Shown here: one piece after another, positions 14,786 through 23,534 of the stretch
Layout of the letters: every line of letters starts with the position of its first letter
Position numbering within the stretch: the stretch's first letter is position 1
From: Clostridia bacterium
GTDB taxonomy: Bacteria; Bacillota; Clostridia; Lachnospirales; Anaerotignaceae
Direction of reading: 5' to 3'
Assembly (NCBI GenBank): GCA_029098265.1
Contig: JAQXNZ010000191.1
Span: 1 to 32,140 of the forward strand
Length of the DNA: 32,140 bases
Position numbers and translations under genes: made by a program
Notes under the pieces: model-generated
The model's input: the letters and a program-made list of their open reading frames with translations, nothing else
What the model was told of the DNA's origin: nothing
Database searches by the model: none

Positions 14786-17506
14786 TTAATTTTTTCCGGG
14801 CTGACCTTTTAATTTCAGCTTCATCAGCTTTCCGACGGCTCCTGTTGACCTGTAAGCCTCGGCAAGCAATGCCGAAAAGTCTTTTTCCCTGTCACCGAAG
14901 CAGTCCGTATTTTCGATTTTTTCTGCCAGCTCCTTATATTTTCCTGCGGCTTTAAGCGCTTCGCAGGACTTGAGAACGGTATCCGTTTTCTCCTTTGAGT
15001 TCTTTCCGCAGAACTCGCCGTATATCTCGGCGGCCTTATCGTACATTGTAACGGCATCGTCACAGCGTTTCTGAACCATATACAGCTCGGCAGTCTTTAT
15101 CAGCATATCGGCAAACTCAATGGTTTCTCCCCTTTCACGTCTTATTAAAAGGGCATTTTCGCTCATATACTCTATAGCCTTGCCGTATTCCTGATTTTTA
15201 GTCTCCATATCCGCCGCCAGCATAAGATACTGCATATATTCTTCTATGGGCAGATTTTCCTTGGCCTTGGCCTCCGCCAGTCCCTTTTCAAGGCTTTCCG
15301 AACCCTTTTTTGCATCTCCGCCCATGGCGTAGGTCTCGCCTGTCATACAGAATATTTTTGACGCATACTGATTATACAGCTCGGTATCCTTTGAGAGCAT
15401 ATCCGCCGCCTTATTCAGTTCCTCCGCCGCCGAAGCATATTTGCCGAGCTTTAACAGTGCCTTTGCCGAAGCAACCGAGGCTTCACAGCCCTCTTTGGGT
15501 TCTGCGGAATAGTCGGCGGCCTTATCTGCTCTCGCCGCCGCTTTGGCATATTCACCGCACTCGTTCAGCGCCGAAGCCGAATTTATATATATGTTATACA
15601 GCACCTTTTTGTCATCGGTTTTTATCTTTTCAATGACTTCATCAAGTATATCCGCCGCCTGTCTGTAATCGCCGCATCTCTTGGCAACGGCGGCATAGTC
15701 GGCCTTTTCATTCATCAGAAGCTGTTCTGTATCCTTTTCGCTTCTGGACACCATGCCCTCGGCTCTGAACACCAGCTCGTCGGCCTTTTTCGGGAAGCCG
15801 AGTATATACTGGCACTTAGCCTGCATGAATGTTATTTTAATCAGTTCTTCCTCGCCGCCGTCATACTTTTTGTACACAGATGCGGCTTTTTTCAGCTTTT
15901 CCGAGGCCTTGGAGTACTGTCCGTCCGAATAAAGCGCCTGACAGTGGGCATACAGACATTTCATGCCGAAGGGCGTATCGTTTCCCAGCAGTGTTTCGGC
16001 TAAGTCCGAAGCACTGTCCAGATACTTTTCTGCCTTATTATAATCGCCCAGCCTCATCATCAGGTCCGCACTGTCATAGAGCGCCCTGACGTATTTGGGG
16101 TGTCTGTCGCCCTTTTCACTTTTTCTGTAGGCTATCAGGCTGTCGCACAGGCTCACCGTATTTTCCTTATCTCCCTTGAGACAGCTTGTTTCCGCAATCA
16201 GTCTTATATTCTCGCCATAGCCCCTTACGGGTATGCCGCTTACCGTTATTATTTCCTTGCTCATTATAAGCGCCTGCATAAAAAATCCCTGAGCCTTCTC
16301 ATAGTCGCCAGATTTCATACATATCCTGCCCAGCGCCACCAGAGATTCGGCAACCTGCTCATTTACCTCGCCGAAGCATTCTCTTTTGAGCTCAAGGGCT
16401 TTATTTTGTATTTCCGAGGCTCTTTCGTATTTTTCCATTTTTTCATATACTTCCGCCAGACTTATGAGCGTCCATATATAATGTATATGCTTTTCCCCTA
16501 CTATACCCTTTTTAAGCTCAAGGGCTTCATTGTGATACTCTATCGCCTTGTCAAAATCCCCTGCGGCACAGTAGTCAACGCCTATATTTGTTATTACATC
16601 GCCGTAGAAAACATGATCCTTTCCCAGTATGCTTTCCACCAGCTTCAGCACTCTCTCATGCACCTTCATGGCGTCCTGATGCCGTCCGTCCTTGTTGTAT
16701 ATGACAGCCAGATTATTGAGCACCGATATGAAATCCAGATGCTTTGTATCCATGAGTTCTTCCCTCATGGCAACGGCCTTTTCGTATATTTCCGCCGCAT
16801 CCTTATAAAGCTCGCACCTTTGATAAACCACAGCCGCATTGAGATAGTATGCCATTCTGAAATAGCTGTTGTCGGCCTTTTCTCTTTCCGCCATTCTGAA
16901 GGCCTTCTGATATTCGTCCCTGGCACGTCTGAGATTGCCCTGTCTCCTGCAGGCGTCGGCAATGCTCACATGAATATCCTCAAACTCGCCGACGGGAATA
17001 TCCCTGACTCTTTTGGCACAGTCCAGACAGTCCGAAAGGGTGCGTATAGCCTCGTCATATTTTCCGCCGTCGGCAAGGGCATTGCCCAGATTATACAGAC
17101 TTCTCTCGTAGGTCAGGCTGTTTATGCCGTCCTTGTCCTTGTAGTAGTTTCTGACTGTTTTGAGCATTTCCACAGCCTCGGCGGTTTCGCCGTTCGAGCC
17201 CAGCAGTATGCCCAGATTTTCAAGGGTCTGTATATAGCTGAGGTCGTCCTCTCCCAGCAGTTTTTTCCTAAGCCTGGCACAGTCACGATACAGCTCCTTT
17301 GCCCTGTCGTTCAGGTTCACCTCGTCATACAGCACCGCAAGGTTATACATATCCCCTGCGCAGCCCTCGGTCTCCTTTGCGTTATTGTCGGCATACAGGT
17401 CAAGTATTTTATTGCCAGTCTCAATGGCCTCGGCATACTTTTTAGCCGAATAGGCCTCGGCAAAGCTTTTTCTCAGTTCAATTATTTCACTAAGATAATA
17501 TCCCAT
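14786..17506 (-). CDS. 906-aa tetratricopeptide (kinesin light chain-type) repeat protein
   Basis: Function not recognised. GGAGG lies 5 nt before ATG 17506 (the track's GTG at 17533 has none). The whole protein is TPR-like helical repeats. The first half is of the 42-residue kinesin-light-chain type, e.g. DFDKAIEYHNEALELKKGIVGEKHIHYIWTLISLAEVYEKM and KYERASEIQNKALELKRECFG. The second half is more divergent (GDYRQAADILDEVIEKI, GEYAKAAARADKAADY, GKYASAAEELNKAADML). No signal peptide, membrane segment or appended enzymatic or DNA-binding domain is visible, so a cytoplasmic scaffold is likely. It stands alone between recX and the rplU promoter, downstream of a hairpin-rich element and a 12-nt palindrome. 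No certain promoter: TTGTAA-N17-TATAGA around 17786-17814 is weak. Confidence 0.9.
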   Translation of the reverse strand: MGYYLSEIIELRKSFAEAYSAKKYAEAIETGNKILDLYADNNAKETEGCAGDMYNLAVLYDEVNLNDRAKELYRDCARLRKKLLGEDDLSYIQTLENLGILLGSNGETAEAVEMLKTVRNYYKDKDGINSLTYERSLYNLGNALADGGKYDEAIRTLSDCLDCAKRVRDIPVGEFEDIHVSIADACRRQGNLRRARDEYQKAFRMAEREKADNSYFRMAYYLNAAVVYQRCELYKDAAEIYEKAVAMREELMDTKHLDFISVLNNLAVIYNKDGRHQDAMKVHERVLKLVESILGKDHVFYGDVITNIGVDYCAAGDFDKAIEYHNEALELKKGIVGEKHIHYIWTLISLAEVYEKMEKYERASEIQNKALELKRECFGEVNEQVAESLVALGRICMKSGDYEKAQGFFMQALIMSKEIITVSGIPVRGYGENIRLIAETSCLKGDKENTVSLCDSLIAYRKSEKGDRHPKYVRALYDSADLMMRLGDYNKAEKYLDSASDLAETLLGNDTPFGMKCLYAHCQALYSDGQYSKASEKLKKAASVYKKYDGGEEELIKITFMQAKCQYILGFPKKADELVFRAEGMVSRSEKDTEQLLMNEKADYAAVAKRCGDYRQAADILDEVIEKIKTDDKKVLYNIYINSASALNECGEYAKAAARADKAADYSAEPKEGCEASVASAKALLKLGKYASAAEELNKAADMLSKDTELYNQYASKIFCMTGETYAMGGDAKKGSESLEKGLAEAKAKENLPIEEYMQYLMLAADMETKNQEYGKAIEYMSENALLIRRERGETIEFADMLIKTAELYMVQKRCDDAVTMYDKAAEIYGEFCGKNSKEKTDTVLKSCEALKAAGKYKELAEKIENTDCFGDREKDFSALLAEAYRSTGAVGKLMKLKLKGQPGKN

Positions 17507-17523
17507 TTTTTCCTCCATAAAGC

Positions 17524-17535
17524 CGGTGCGCACCG
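17524..17535. promoter_or_regulatory. 12-nt perfect palindrome upstream of the TPR gene
   Basis: CGGTGCGCACCG lies 11 nt before the TPR gene's ribosome binding site. It could be an operator or an RNA stem near the 5' end of the message. No known regulator recognised. Confidence 0.35.
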
Positions 17536-17550
17536 ATCAGAAATATCAAA

Positions 17551-17580
17551 AAGCGTACAGTTCTTACAATCTGTACGCTT
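17551..17580. terminator. Terminator-like hairpin, copy A
   Basis: AAGCGTACAG - 10-nt loop - CTGTACGCTT, followed on the minus strand by TTTTTGATATT. It differs from copy B (17799-17828) by a single base in the hairpin core (GCGTACAG versus GCATACAG). The two copies bracket the structured element between recX and the TPR gene. Confidence 0.7.
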
Positions 17581-17583
17581 CAG

Positions 17584-17771
17584 AGTGTCGACAAAGTCGA
17601 CACTAAGTCGAAAACGGGTTTTCGACTTGTTTAAATTAATGTATGAATGGCTATTCCATCGGCTTTTCAAAAAAGCGAGAAAAGCCTTGAAACACACCAT
17701 TCTCCTCGGTCGGGCAAAGCTCGACCTGCGGATTAAACTTGGAAAACTCTTCGTTTTCCAAACCTTTCCGC
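17584..17771. repeat. Structured multi-hairpin element, copy 2
   Basis: Successive hairpins: AGTGTCGAC-AAA-GTCGACACT (17584-17604); AAGTCGAAAA/TTTTCGACTT (17605-17628); linker GTTTAAATTAATGTATGAA; an outer stem GAATGG (17645-17650) with CCATTC (17697-17702) enclosing GGCTTTTC/GAAAAGCC; GGTCGGGC-AAA-GCTCGACC (17708-17726); and TTGGAAAAC/GTTTTCCAA (17739-17761) inside GCGGA/TCCGC. The order, linkers and AAA loops match the element at 141-343, while stem sequences differ in a compensated way. Non-coding; flanked by two copies of a terminator-like hairpin. Confidence 0.75.
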
Positions 17772-17798
17772 ACAAAAAATCAGTTTTGTCTATAATCT

Positions 17799-17828
17799 GA
17801 GCATACAGTTCTTACAATCTGTACGCTT
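17799..17828 (-). terminator. Terminator-like hairpin after recX, copy B
   Basis: Located 9 nt after the recX stop, with the same loop and almost the same stem as copy A. One stem base has changed (GCATACAG instead of GCGTACAG), leaving a G-U or A-C position. It is followed by CAGATTATAG rather than a U-run, so copy A is the better terminator. Confidence 0.55.
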
Positions 17829-17837
17829 ATTATAATA

Positions 17838-18464
17838 TCATATTCCTTTTTCCGCAAGGGAAGCGACAGCCGCCTTTATCACTCCGTAGCCGTAACCCTT
17901 TCTCTGCAGAAAGCCGTATACTCTTGCCAGCTCCCTATTGTCCATTTCCGCAAAGCCCTCATATTTTTTCATAAGCAGTTTTTCAGCCTCCGCCTGCTCG
18001 TCTATGCAGGCATTCTCAATCTCCTCATCGATTATACTTTCGTCAATTCCTCTTGCCTTAAGCTCCTGCTTTATAAGGAACTTACCCTTGGGACGAAGCT
18101 TTGCCGTTTCCGCTAAGTACTTTCGGCAGTATTCCCTGTCATTGACATACTCATACTTTTTGAGAAATTCCAGCACCCTGTTGATAATGTATTCGGGATA
18201 CTTATACTCCGACAGCTTCTGCCTTATTTCCTTTTCTGTGCGCATTTTGTAGCCCAGATATCTGACTGCTGTATCCTGCGCCTTTATGTATACGGTTGTA
18301 TCCATGATATAGCGGTATTTGTCCTCGGGTATTTCTTCGCCCTCCCTGAGCTTAAAATACAGTATATCCTCCATAATAAGGCCGAAGGCAAATTCTCCGT
18401 CGATATATACCGAATACCTTGACTTATCCTTTTTCTGCTGTTCTATCCTTGTTACGGTCATCAT
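17838..18464 (-). CDS. recX: Regulatory protein RecX
   Basis: Modulator of RecA filaments. 208 aa: an N-terminal extension with [34 protein letters not shown], then three-helix repeats ([100 protein letters not shown]) that define the family. The start ATG overlaps the recA stop (ATGA), so translation is coupled to recA. Confidence 0.95.
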   Translation of the reverse strand: MMTVTRIEQQKKDKSRYSVYIDGEFAFGLIMEDILYFKLREGEEIPEDKYRYIMDTTVYIKAQDTAVRYLGYKMRTEKEIRQKLSEYKYPEYIINRVLEFLKKYEYVNDREYCRKYLAETAKLRPKGKFLIKQELKARGIDESIIDEEIENACIDEQAEAEKLLMKKYEGFAEMDNRELARVYGFLQRKGYGYGVIKAAVASLAEKGI

Positions 18465-19654
18465 TCATCGTCTTCCACTGTATAGGCGTCGGAGGGAATG
18501 ATAAGTATATCTTCATCGTCCTCATTGATTATCTCGGCCTTTTTGCTCTTTCTGCCTCTGGGTGCGGCTGTCTCTGCCGCAGGTTTTGCAGCGCCTTCCT
18601 GCTCACCGCCGTTCTTATCCTCGGTAAAGCCGTAATGCTCCCTAACCTGTGCTTCTATTTCAGCCATAACATCAGGGTGCTCCTTAAGATATATCTTGGC
18701 ATTTTCTCTGCCCTGACCGATTTTTTCATTTTTATAGGCATACCATGCGCCGCTCTTGTTTACGATGTCAAGGTCTGCGGCCATATCAAGGGTGTCGCCC
18801 TCTCTGGATATGCCCTGACCGTACATTATATCGAACTCGGTTGTCTTAAAGGGAGGAGCCACCTTGTTTTTGGCAACCTTTACCTTCGTTCTGTTTCCGA
18901 CTATTTCATTGTTTACCTTTATTCCGTCTATTCTTCTGATATCAAGACGCACGGAAGCATAGAACTTAAGCGCACGTCCGCCTGTGGTCGTTTCGGGATT
19001 GCCGAAGGTAACACCTATCTTTTCACGCAGCTGGTTGATGAACACAACCGTACAGTTGCTCTTATTAGCAAAGGCCGTCAGCTTTCTTAAGGCCTGGGAC
19101 ATAAGTCTTGCCTGAAGACCCATATGAGACTCTCCCATTTCACCCTGTATTTCCGCACGGGGAACAAGGGCAGCAACGGAGTCAACTATAACTATATCTA
19201 TGGCACCGGAGCGCACCATTGTCTCGGCTATTTCCAGCGCCTGCTCACCGTCGTCGGGCTGTGAAAGATATATGTTGTTCGTATCAACACCGAGATTTTT
19301 TGCGTATGTAGGGTCAAGGGCATGCTCTGCATCTATGTATCCGGCTATGCCGCCCCTTTTCTGTACCTCTGCCACCAGGTGGAGAGCCACTGTAGTTTTA
19401 CCCGATGATTCGGGTCCGAATATCTCGATTATTCTTCCTCTGGGTATTCCGCCGACGCCCAGTGCAACGTCAAGGCTCAGACAGCCTGTGGGTATAACGT
19501 CCACGTCGGACAGTTCAGGCCCGTCGCCGAGCTTCATAACGGCTCCCTTTCCGTACTGTTTCTCTATATAGGCAAGGGCGGCCTCAAGGGCTTTTTCCTT
19601 ATCGTCAAACTTTGTAAAATCTTTGGGATTAGACTTTTTTTCAGCCACAGCCAT
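18461..19654 (-). CDS. recA: Recombinase RecA
   Basis: ATP-dependent strand exchange and SOS coprotease. The track's TTG start (19678) lacks an RBS; AAAGGAG lies 4 nt before ATG 19654, giving 397 aa beginning [44 protein letters not shown]. Walker [10 protein letters not shown] at 80-88; Walker [16 protein letters not shown]-binding loop L2 region [22 protein letters not shown]; and an acidic C-terminal tail ([21 protein letters not shown]) longer than in E. coli. Promoter and LexA-like box immediately upstream; recX overlaps downstream. Confidence 0.98.
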   Translation of the reverse strand: MAVAEKKSNPKDFTKFDDKEKALEAALAYIEKQYGKGAVMKLGDGPELSDVDVIPTGCLSLDVALGVGGIPRGRIIEIFGPESSGKTTVALHLVAEVQKRGGIAGYIDAEHALDPTYAKNLGVDTNNIYLSQPDDGEQALEIAETMVRSGAIDIVIVDSVAALVPRAEIQGEMGESHMGLQARLMSQALRKLTAFANKSNCTVVFINQLREKIGVTFGNPETTTGGRALKFYASVRLDIRRIDGIKVNNEIVGNRTKVKVAKNKVAPPFKTTEFDIMYGQGISREGDTLDMAADLDIVNKSGAWYAYKNEKIGQGRENAKIYLKEHPDVMAEIEAQVREHYGFTEDKNGGEQEGAAKPAAETAAPRGRKSKKAEIINEDDEDILIIPSDAYTVEDDE

Positions 19655-19700
19655 CTGACTCCTTTCAATCTCAAACAAATAAATGCGAATTTACGTTCTC

Positions 19701-19729
19701 ATTATAGAACAAACATTTCCATTAGTCAA
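19701..19729 (-). promoter_or_regulatory. recA promoter with LexA-like box
   Basis: Minus strand TTGACT (19724-19729), 17 nt, TATAAT (19701-19706). The spacer contains GGAAATGTTTGTTC (19707-19720), one mismatch from the Gram-positive LexA (DinR) consensus GAAC-N4-GTTC. Repressor bound there would cover the -10 region. The promoter overlaps the cinA stop codon, so recA-recX can be induced independently of the upstream genes. Confidence 0.75.
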
Positions 19730-20954
19730 GTATAAGTTTACGCCTCAGAAAATCCAACGCACTGTATGCGGCTCTCTCTCGTATAAGGCTTCTGCCTCCT
19801 GCAAGATGCAGTTCCTTTACACAGGTTTTGCCGTTTATATACACACCCACATATACAAGTCCCTCGGGCTTTCCCGCGGAAGGACCCGGGCCTGCAACGC
19901 CTGTGGTTGACAGCCCTATATCGCTTCCTGCTGTCTTGGCGATGCCCTCCGCCATTTCCGCCGCAGTCTCGGCACTGACGGCACCGAATTTTTCAAGGGT
20001 CTCGGCCCTTACGCCCAGACGGCGCATTTTAGCATCATTGCTGTAGGTCACTGCACCCTCGATAAGCACCTTGGACACACCGGGATATTCTATAAGCTGC
20101 GAGGCCACAAGGCCGCCCGTACAGCTTTCCGCCACGGCTATGGTCTTATTTCGGTCAATAAGCATTTTGGCCACGGTCTCCTGCATGGTGGTCTCGCCCT
20201 CGGCATATACGCTTATACCGAAGCGTGAGCGTATTTCATCGGCCACAGGCTCGATTATTTTCTCGGCCTCCTCCTCATTCTTTCCCTTTGCAGTTATCCT
20301 CAGAACCGCATCGACAACTTTGGCATACGGTGCAACGGTGGGATTTGTCTGGCTGTCTATAAGGTCTTTGACCTTTGTTTCCATGGCGCTTTCGCCGACG
20401 CCTGCTATCCTCAATATTTTTGACACAAGGGTGTACTCCTGCTTTGACACAAGGTAAGGCTTTACCTGCTCTGTGAACATGGGCTTCATCTCTCGGGGAG
20501 GGCCCGGCATCATTATAAGTATTTTGTTTTCGTTCTCTATTATTATTCCCGGAGCTGTACCGTTATCATTGTAAAGCGGTATTGCGCCCTCGGGTATCAT
20601 GGCCTGTTTTTTGTTGTTCTCGGTCATGGGTCTTTTCATTTTTTCAAAATAGGTCTCTATCCTGTCCAGCGCCTTTTGGTCAAGCACAAGCTTTCTTCCG
20701 AAGTATTCGGCACCTATTTCCTTTGTCAGGTCATCCTCGGTGGGGCCCAGACCGCCCGTGGTAATTATGACATCGGCTCTGTCAAAGGCTATGTGCATGG
20801 CCTTTTTCATGCGCTCGGGATTGTCGCCCACAACGGACTGATAGTATACGCCGATACCCAGTTCCGCCAGTCCCTGTGCTATAAACTGAGCATTGGTATT
20901 TACGATGTCTCCCAGAAGTATTTCCGTTCCTACCGCAAGTATTTCCGCATTCAT
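19722..20954 (-). CDS. cinA: CinA family protein (NMN amidohydrolase / ADP-ribose pyrophosphatase)
   Basis: Two-domain CinA, 410 aa from ATG 20954 (GGAGG 8 nt upstream; the track's TTG is one codon earlier). N-terminal MoCF-like/COG1058 domain with VGTEILLGDIVNTNAQFIAQGL and ITTGGLGPTEDDLTKE; C-terminal PncC-type domain from about 255 with AVAESCTGGLVASQLIEYPGVS and STTGVAGPGPSAGKPEGLVYVGV. The PncC domain deamidates nicotinamide mononucleotide in NAD recycling. Firmicute cinA is usually just before recA, as here. It follows pgsA by 16 nt. Confidence 0.95.
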   Translation of the reverse strand: MNAEILAVGTEILLGDIVNTNAQFIAQGLAELGIGVYYQSVVGDNPERMKKAMHIAFDRADVIITTGGLGPTEDDLTKEIGAEYFGRKLVLDQKALDRIETYFEKMKRPMTENNKKQAMIPEGAIPLYNDNGTAPGIIIENENKILIMMPGPPREMKPMFTEQVKPYLVSKQEYTLVSKILRIAGVGESAMETKVKDLIDSQTNPTVAPYAKVVDAVLRITAKGKNEEEAEKIIEPVADEIRSRFGISVYAEGETTMQETVAKMLIDRNKTIAVAESCTGGLVASQLIEYPGVSKVLIEGAVTYSNDAKMRRLGVRAETLEKFGAVSAETAAEMAEGIAKTAGSDIGLSTTGVAGPGPSAGKPEGLVYVGVYINGKTCVKELHLAGGRSLIRERAAYSALDFLRRKLILD

Positions 20955-20970
20955 CAAAACCGCCTCCGAC

Positions 20971-21504
20971 TCAGCCCTTAATCACACTGAAATTCTTCAC
21001 GATGTAGTCCACACCGGATATTACCGTAAAAACAGTTGCAAGTATTATAAGTATGCTTCCGATAATTCCGCCGACGCCCAGAAGCACAAGTATTATCATT
21101 GCCATCTGTGTGACGGTCTTTATCTTTCCCCACCAGCTGGCGGCGATAACGAGTCCGCCCTCTGCGGCAAGCAGACGGAAGCCTGTTATTATGAACTCAC
21201 GGCTGATTATTATAATTACTATCCATGCGGGAAGCAGACCCAGCTCTATCATACATATAAGTGCCGATGAAACAAGCAGCTTGTCCGCAAGGGGATCCAT
21301 AAATTTTCCGAAGTTGGTTACAAGGTTGTACTTTCTTGCAATATGTCCGTCCAGATAATCCGTAAAGGACGCTATACAGAATATAGCCACGGCAATATAT
21401 CTGTTTGCGGGCGCAGGCACAAGCCCCGTCATAAGCACAACAATAAATACGGGTATAAGTATAACTCTGAACATTGTAAGTTTATTTGGCAGATTCATAG
21501 ACAT
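20971..21504 (-). CDS. pgsA: CDP-diacylglycerol-glycerol-3-phosphate 3-phosphatidyltransferase
   Basis: Integral membrane enzyme committing CDP-diacylglycerol to phosphatidylglycerol. 177 aa, several hydrophobic spans, and the CDP-alcohol phosphotransferase signature DG-x2-AR-x8-G-x3-D-x3-D with D52, G53, A56, R57, G66, D70 and D74 (DYLDGHIARKYNLVTNFGKF then MDPLADK). Start ATG 21504 shares its A with the last base of the rimO stop (TGATG), with GGGGAGG inside rimO 10 nt upstream. Confidence 0.95.
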   Translation of the reverse strand: MSMNLPNKLTMFRVILIPVFIVVLMTGLVPAPANRYIAVAIFCIASFTDYLDGHIARKYNLVTNFGKFMDPLADKLLVSSALICMIELGLLPAWIVIIIISREFIITGFRLLAAEGGLVIAASWWGKIKTVTQMAMIILVLLGVGGIIGSILIILATVFTVISGVDYIVKNFSVIKG

Positions 21505-22844
21505 CAGTAAACAGCCTCCCCTATGAGGTCATAGTCGCTGGCCTCGTTTATTTTTACGTCGGCAAAATCGCCCGACATTATTTCATAGTCGCTTTTGAAG
21601 AACACTATACCGTCAATATCGGGTGCGTCGGCGGCGCTTCTTCCGCAGTATATATCGTCCTCGGGTATCTTTCCGTCAACTATTACCCTGACGGTCTTTC
21701 CTATCTTTTCCATGCACTTTTCGGCCGAAATGTTTTTCTGGAGCTCCATAATATAGTTCTTTCTCTGCTCCTTGACGTCCTCGTCTATCTGTCCGTCCAT
21801 CTCTGCCGCCACGGTGCCCTCCTCCTGAGAGTAGGTAAATACGCCGAGCTTTTCAAATTTCAGCTCGCTTATGAAATCAGCCAGCTCCTCAAACTCTTTC
21901 TCGGTCTCTCCGGGGAAGCCTGTTATTATCGTTGTCCTTACGGTTATATCAGGCATAGCCGCCCTGAGTGCTCCTATTCTTTCGGTTATAAGTGCTCTGG
22001 ACGTTCTGCGTCCCATTCTCTTTAATACGCTGTCGCTTCCGTGCTGTATGGGGATATCGATATACTTGCATATTTTGTCCTCCTCGGCCATTGCCTTTAT
22101 GGTCTCGTCGGTCAGTGTTTCGGCATAGCAGTACAGAAGTCTTATCCATTCTATGCCCTCAACCTGACACAGCCTTCTTAACAGCTCATGGAGCATAGGC
22201 TTTCCGTAAAGGTCCCTGCCGTAAATCGACGTATCCTGAGCAACAATTATAAGCTCCTTTACGCCTGCCTCTGCCAGCTGTTTTGTTTCCTCCACAAGGC
22301 TTTCCATAGTCCTGGAACGGTGTCTGCCTCTCATTTTAGGTATAACACAGTAGGTACAGTGGTTGTCACAGCCCTCCGATATTTTAAGATAGGCATAATA
22401 GCCCGCTGTGGAAATCACCCTCTTGGGGGCATTTTTTTCGTCCATCTGCATATCTATGTCATTTACTATCCTAATGCCCGTCTCACCGGCAAGTATCCTG
22501 TCGGCGGCATCGGCAACGCTCTCGTAGGCTGTTGTGCCGATAACGGCGTCAACCTCTGGCATTTCCTCAAATATTTCCTTTTCATATCTCTGGGCAAGAC
22601 AGCCTGCGGCAATAACGCCCTTGCATCTGCCCTTTTTCTTAAGCTTTGCCGTCTCGATTATTGTCTCAATGCTTTCCTCAAGGGCGTCCTTTATGAAACA
22701 GCATGTATTTATAACCACTATGTCGGCTTCATTTTCGTCCGATACGGGCGTATAGCCCCTTTCGGCAAGTATGCCGAGCATTACCTCGCTGTCCACCCTG
22801 TTTTTATCACAGCCCAGCGAAATAAAAGCAATGTTTTTATTCAA
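21504..22844 (-). CDS. rimO: Ribosomal protein S12 methylthiotransferase RimO
   Basis: Radical-SAM enzyme that adds a methylthio group to an aspartate of ribosomal protein S12. 446 aa. N-terminal MTTase domain with cluster cysteines C12, C48 and C82 (SLGCDKNRVDSE, NTCCF, AGCLAQR), radical-SAM motif CDNHCTYC (C159, C163, C166) and a C-terminal TRAM domain from about 380. SLGCDKNRVDSE separates RimO from MiaB (which has SYGCQMN). It starts at TTG 22844 with AGGAGG 8 nt upstream and no better ATG nearby. It is downstream of the yczE-like gene and overlaps pgsA. Confidence 0.96.
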   Translation of the reverse strand: MNKNIAFISLGCDKNRVDSEVMLGILAERGYTPVSDENEADIVVINTCCFIKDALEESIETIIETAKLKKKGRCKGVIAAGCLAQRYEKEIFEEMPEVDAVIGTTAYESVADAADRILAGETGIRIVNDIDMQMDEKNAPKRVISTAGYYAYLKISEGCDNHCTYCVIPKMRGRHRSRTMESLVEETKQLAEAGVKELIIVAQDTSIYGRDLYGKPMLHELLRRLCQVEGIEWIRLLYCYAETLTDETIKAMAEEDKICKYIDIPIQHGSDSVLKRMGRRTSRALITERIGALRAAMPDITVRTTIITGFPGETEKEFEELADFISELKFEKLGVFTYSQEEGTVAAEMDGQIDEDVKEQRKNYIMELQKNISAEKCMEKIGKTVRVIVDGKIPEDDIYCGRSAADAPDIDGIVFFKSDYEIMSGDFADVKINEASDYDLIGEAVY

Positions 22845-22856
22845 TAAAATTACCTC

Positions 22857-23513
22857 CTATTTATGTGCCGGTATCATTACATGCACCGTATCAAGTATAT
22901 TCTGATGCACCACATTTCTCGGTTCAAAGTGAAGAATTCCGAAAACAATCTGCATGGCAATACCGCTTCCGAATACGGAAACTACAGTGCCAACGCCGAC
23001 CTTTCCTCCCGACAGCCACCCTGCCAGCAGTACCGCCGACAGTATGCCTATCTGCACCGCACCTATGGGTGTCTTTCTCATTCTTTTGCCTATGCCCACA
23101 AACAGCGAATCCCTCGGCCCGCAGCCCATTCCGGCCGAAATGTTGAAGTACTGTCCCAGCGCCTGAATAAAAAGACCGCATATCATAATCACAAGACCGT
23201 ACCCAAGGGAATGTCCTAACGGCAGAAGGTCCAGCCATGTAAAGAAATCCACAAAGACACCGCCGAACAGTGCCACCGCCAACGTGCCTATGCCTATCTT
23301 TTCCCTCATGGCAATATCCGCCGCCAATGTAAGCACACTTATTATCGTATATATTTCTCCGTAGGTCATTCCCGTCCTTTGAGATATGCCTATATTCAGG
23401 CATTCCCACGGGGCAAGACCTATATTGGCCCGTATCGTAAAATACGCACCCAGGGCAAATACAAATACTCCGAACGTTGTCCTAACCGTTCTCCTTATTG
23501 TATCACCAAACAT
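22857..23513 (-). CDS. YczE/YitT-type multispan membrane protein
   Basis: 218 aa with about five hydrophobic segments: TTFGVFVFALGAYFTIRANIGLAPWECL, TIISVLTLAADIAM, GYGLVIMICGLFIQALGQYF, AVQIGILSAVLLAGWLSGG and VSVFGSGIAMQIVFGIL. The repeated motif IGLAPWECLNIGISQRTG and MGCGPRDSLFVGIGKRM, one in each half, is characteristic of YczE-like proteins (DUF6198-type) and suggests an internal duplication. Substrate or role unknown. Start ATG 23513 with GGAGG upstream. It sits between ftsK and rimO, 21 nt and 12 nt away, so it is part of the same transcript, an unusual insertion in this otherwise conserved gene order. Confidence 0.8.
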   Translation of the reverse strand: MFGDTIRRTVRTTFGVFVFALGAYFTIRANIGLAPWECLNIGISQRTGMTYGEIYTIISVLTLAADIAMREKIGIGTLAVALFGGVFVDFFTWLDLLPLGHSLGYGLVIMICGLFIQALGQYFNISAGMGCGPRDSLFVGIGKRMRKTPIGAVQIGILSAVLLAGWLSGGKVGVGTVVSVFGSGIAMQIVFGILHFEPRNVVHQNILDTVHVMIPAHK

Positions 23514-23534
23514 TATTATTTCCTCCGAATGACA

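Noticed and set aside
16100-17800. 566-aa plus-strand ORF opposite the TPR gene
   Set aside because: No ribosome binding site; it mirrors the minus-strand repeat gene and continues into the non-coding hairpin element. The minus strand has a proper RBS and clear TPR repeats.
21949-23409. Out-of-frame ORFs within rimO and the yczE-like gene as signs of frameshift
   Set aside because: The main frames are intact from start to stop with full family motifs; no frameshift is needed.
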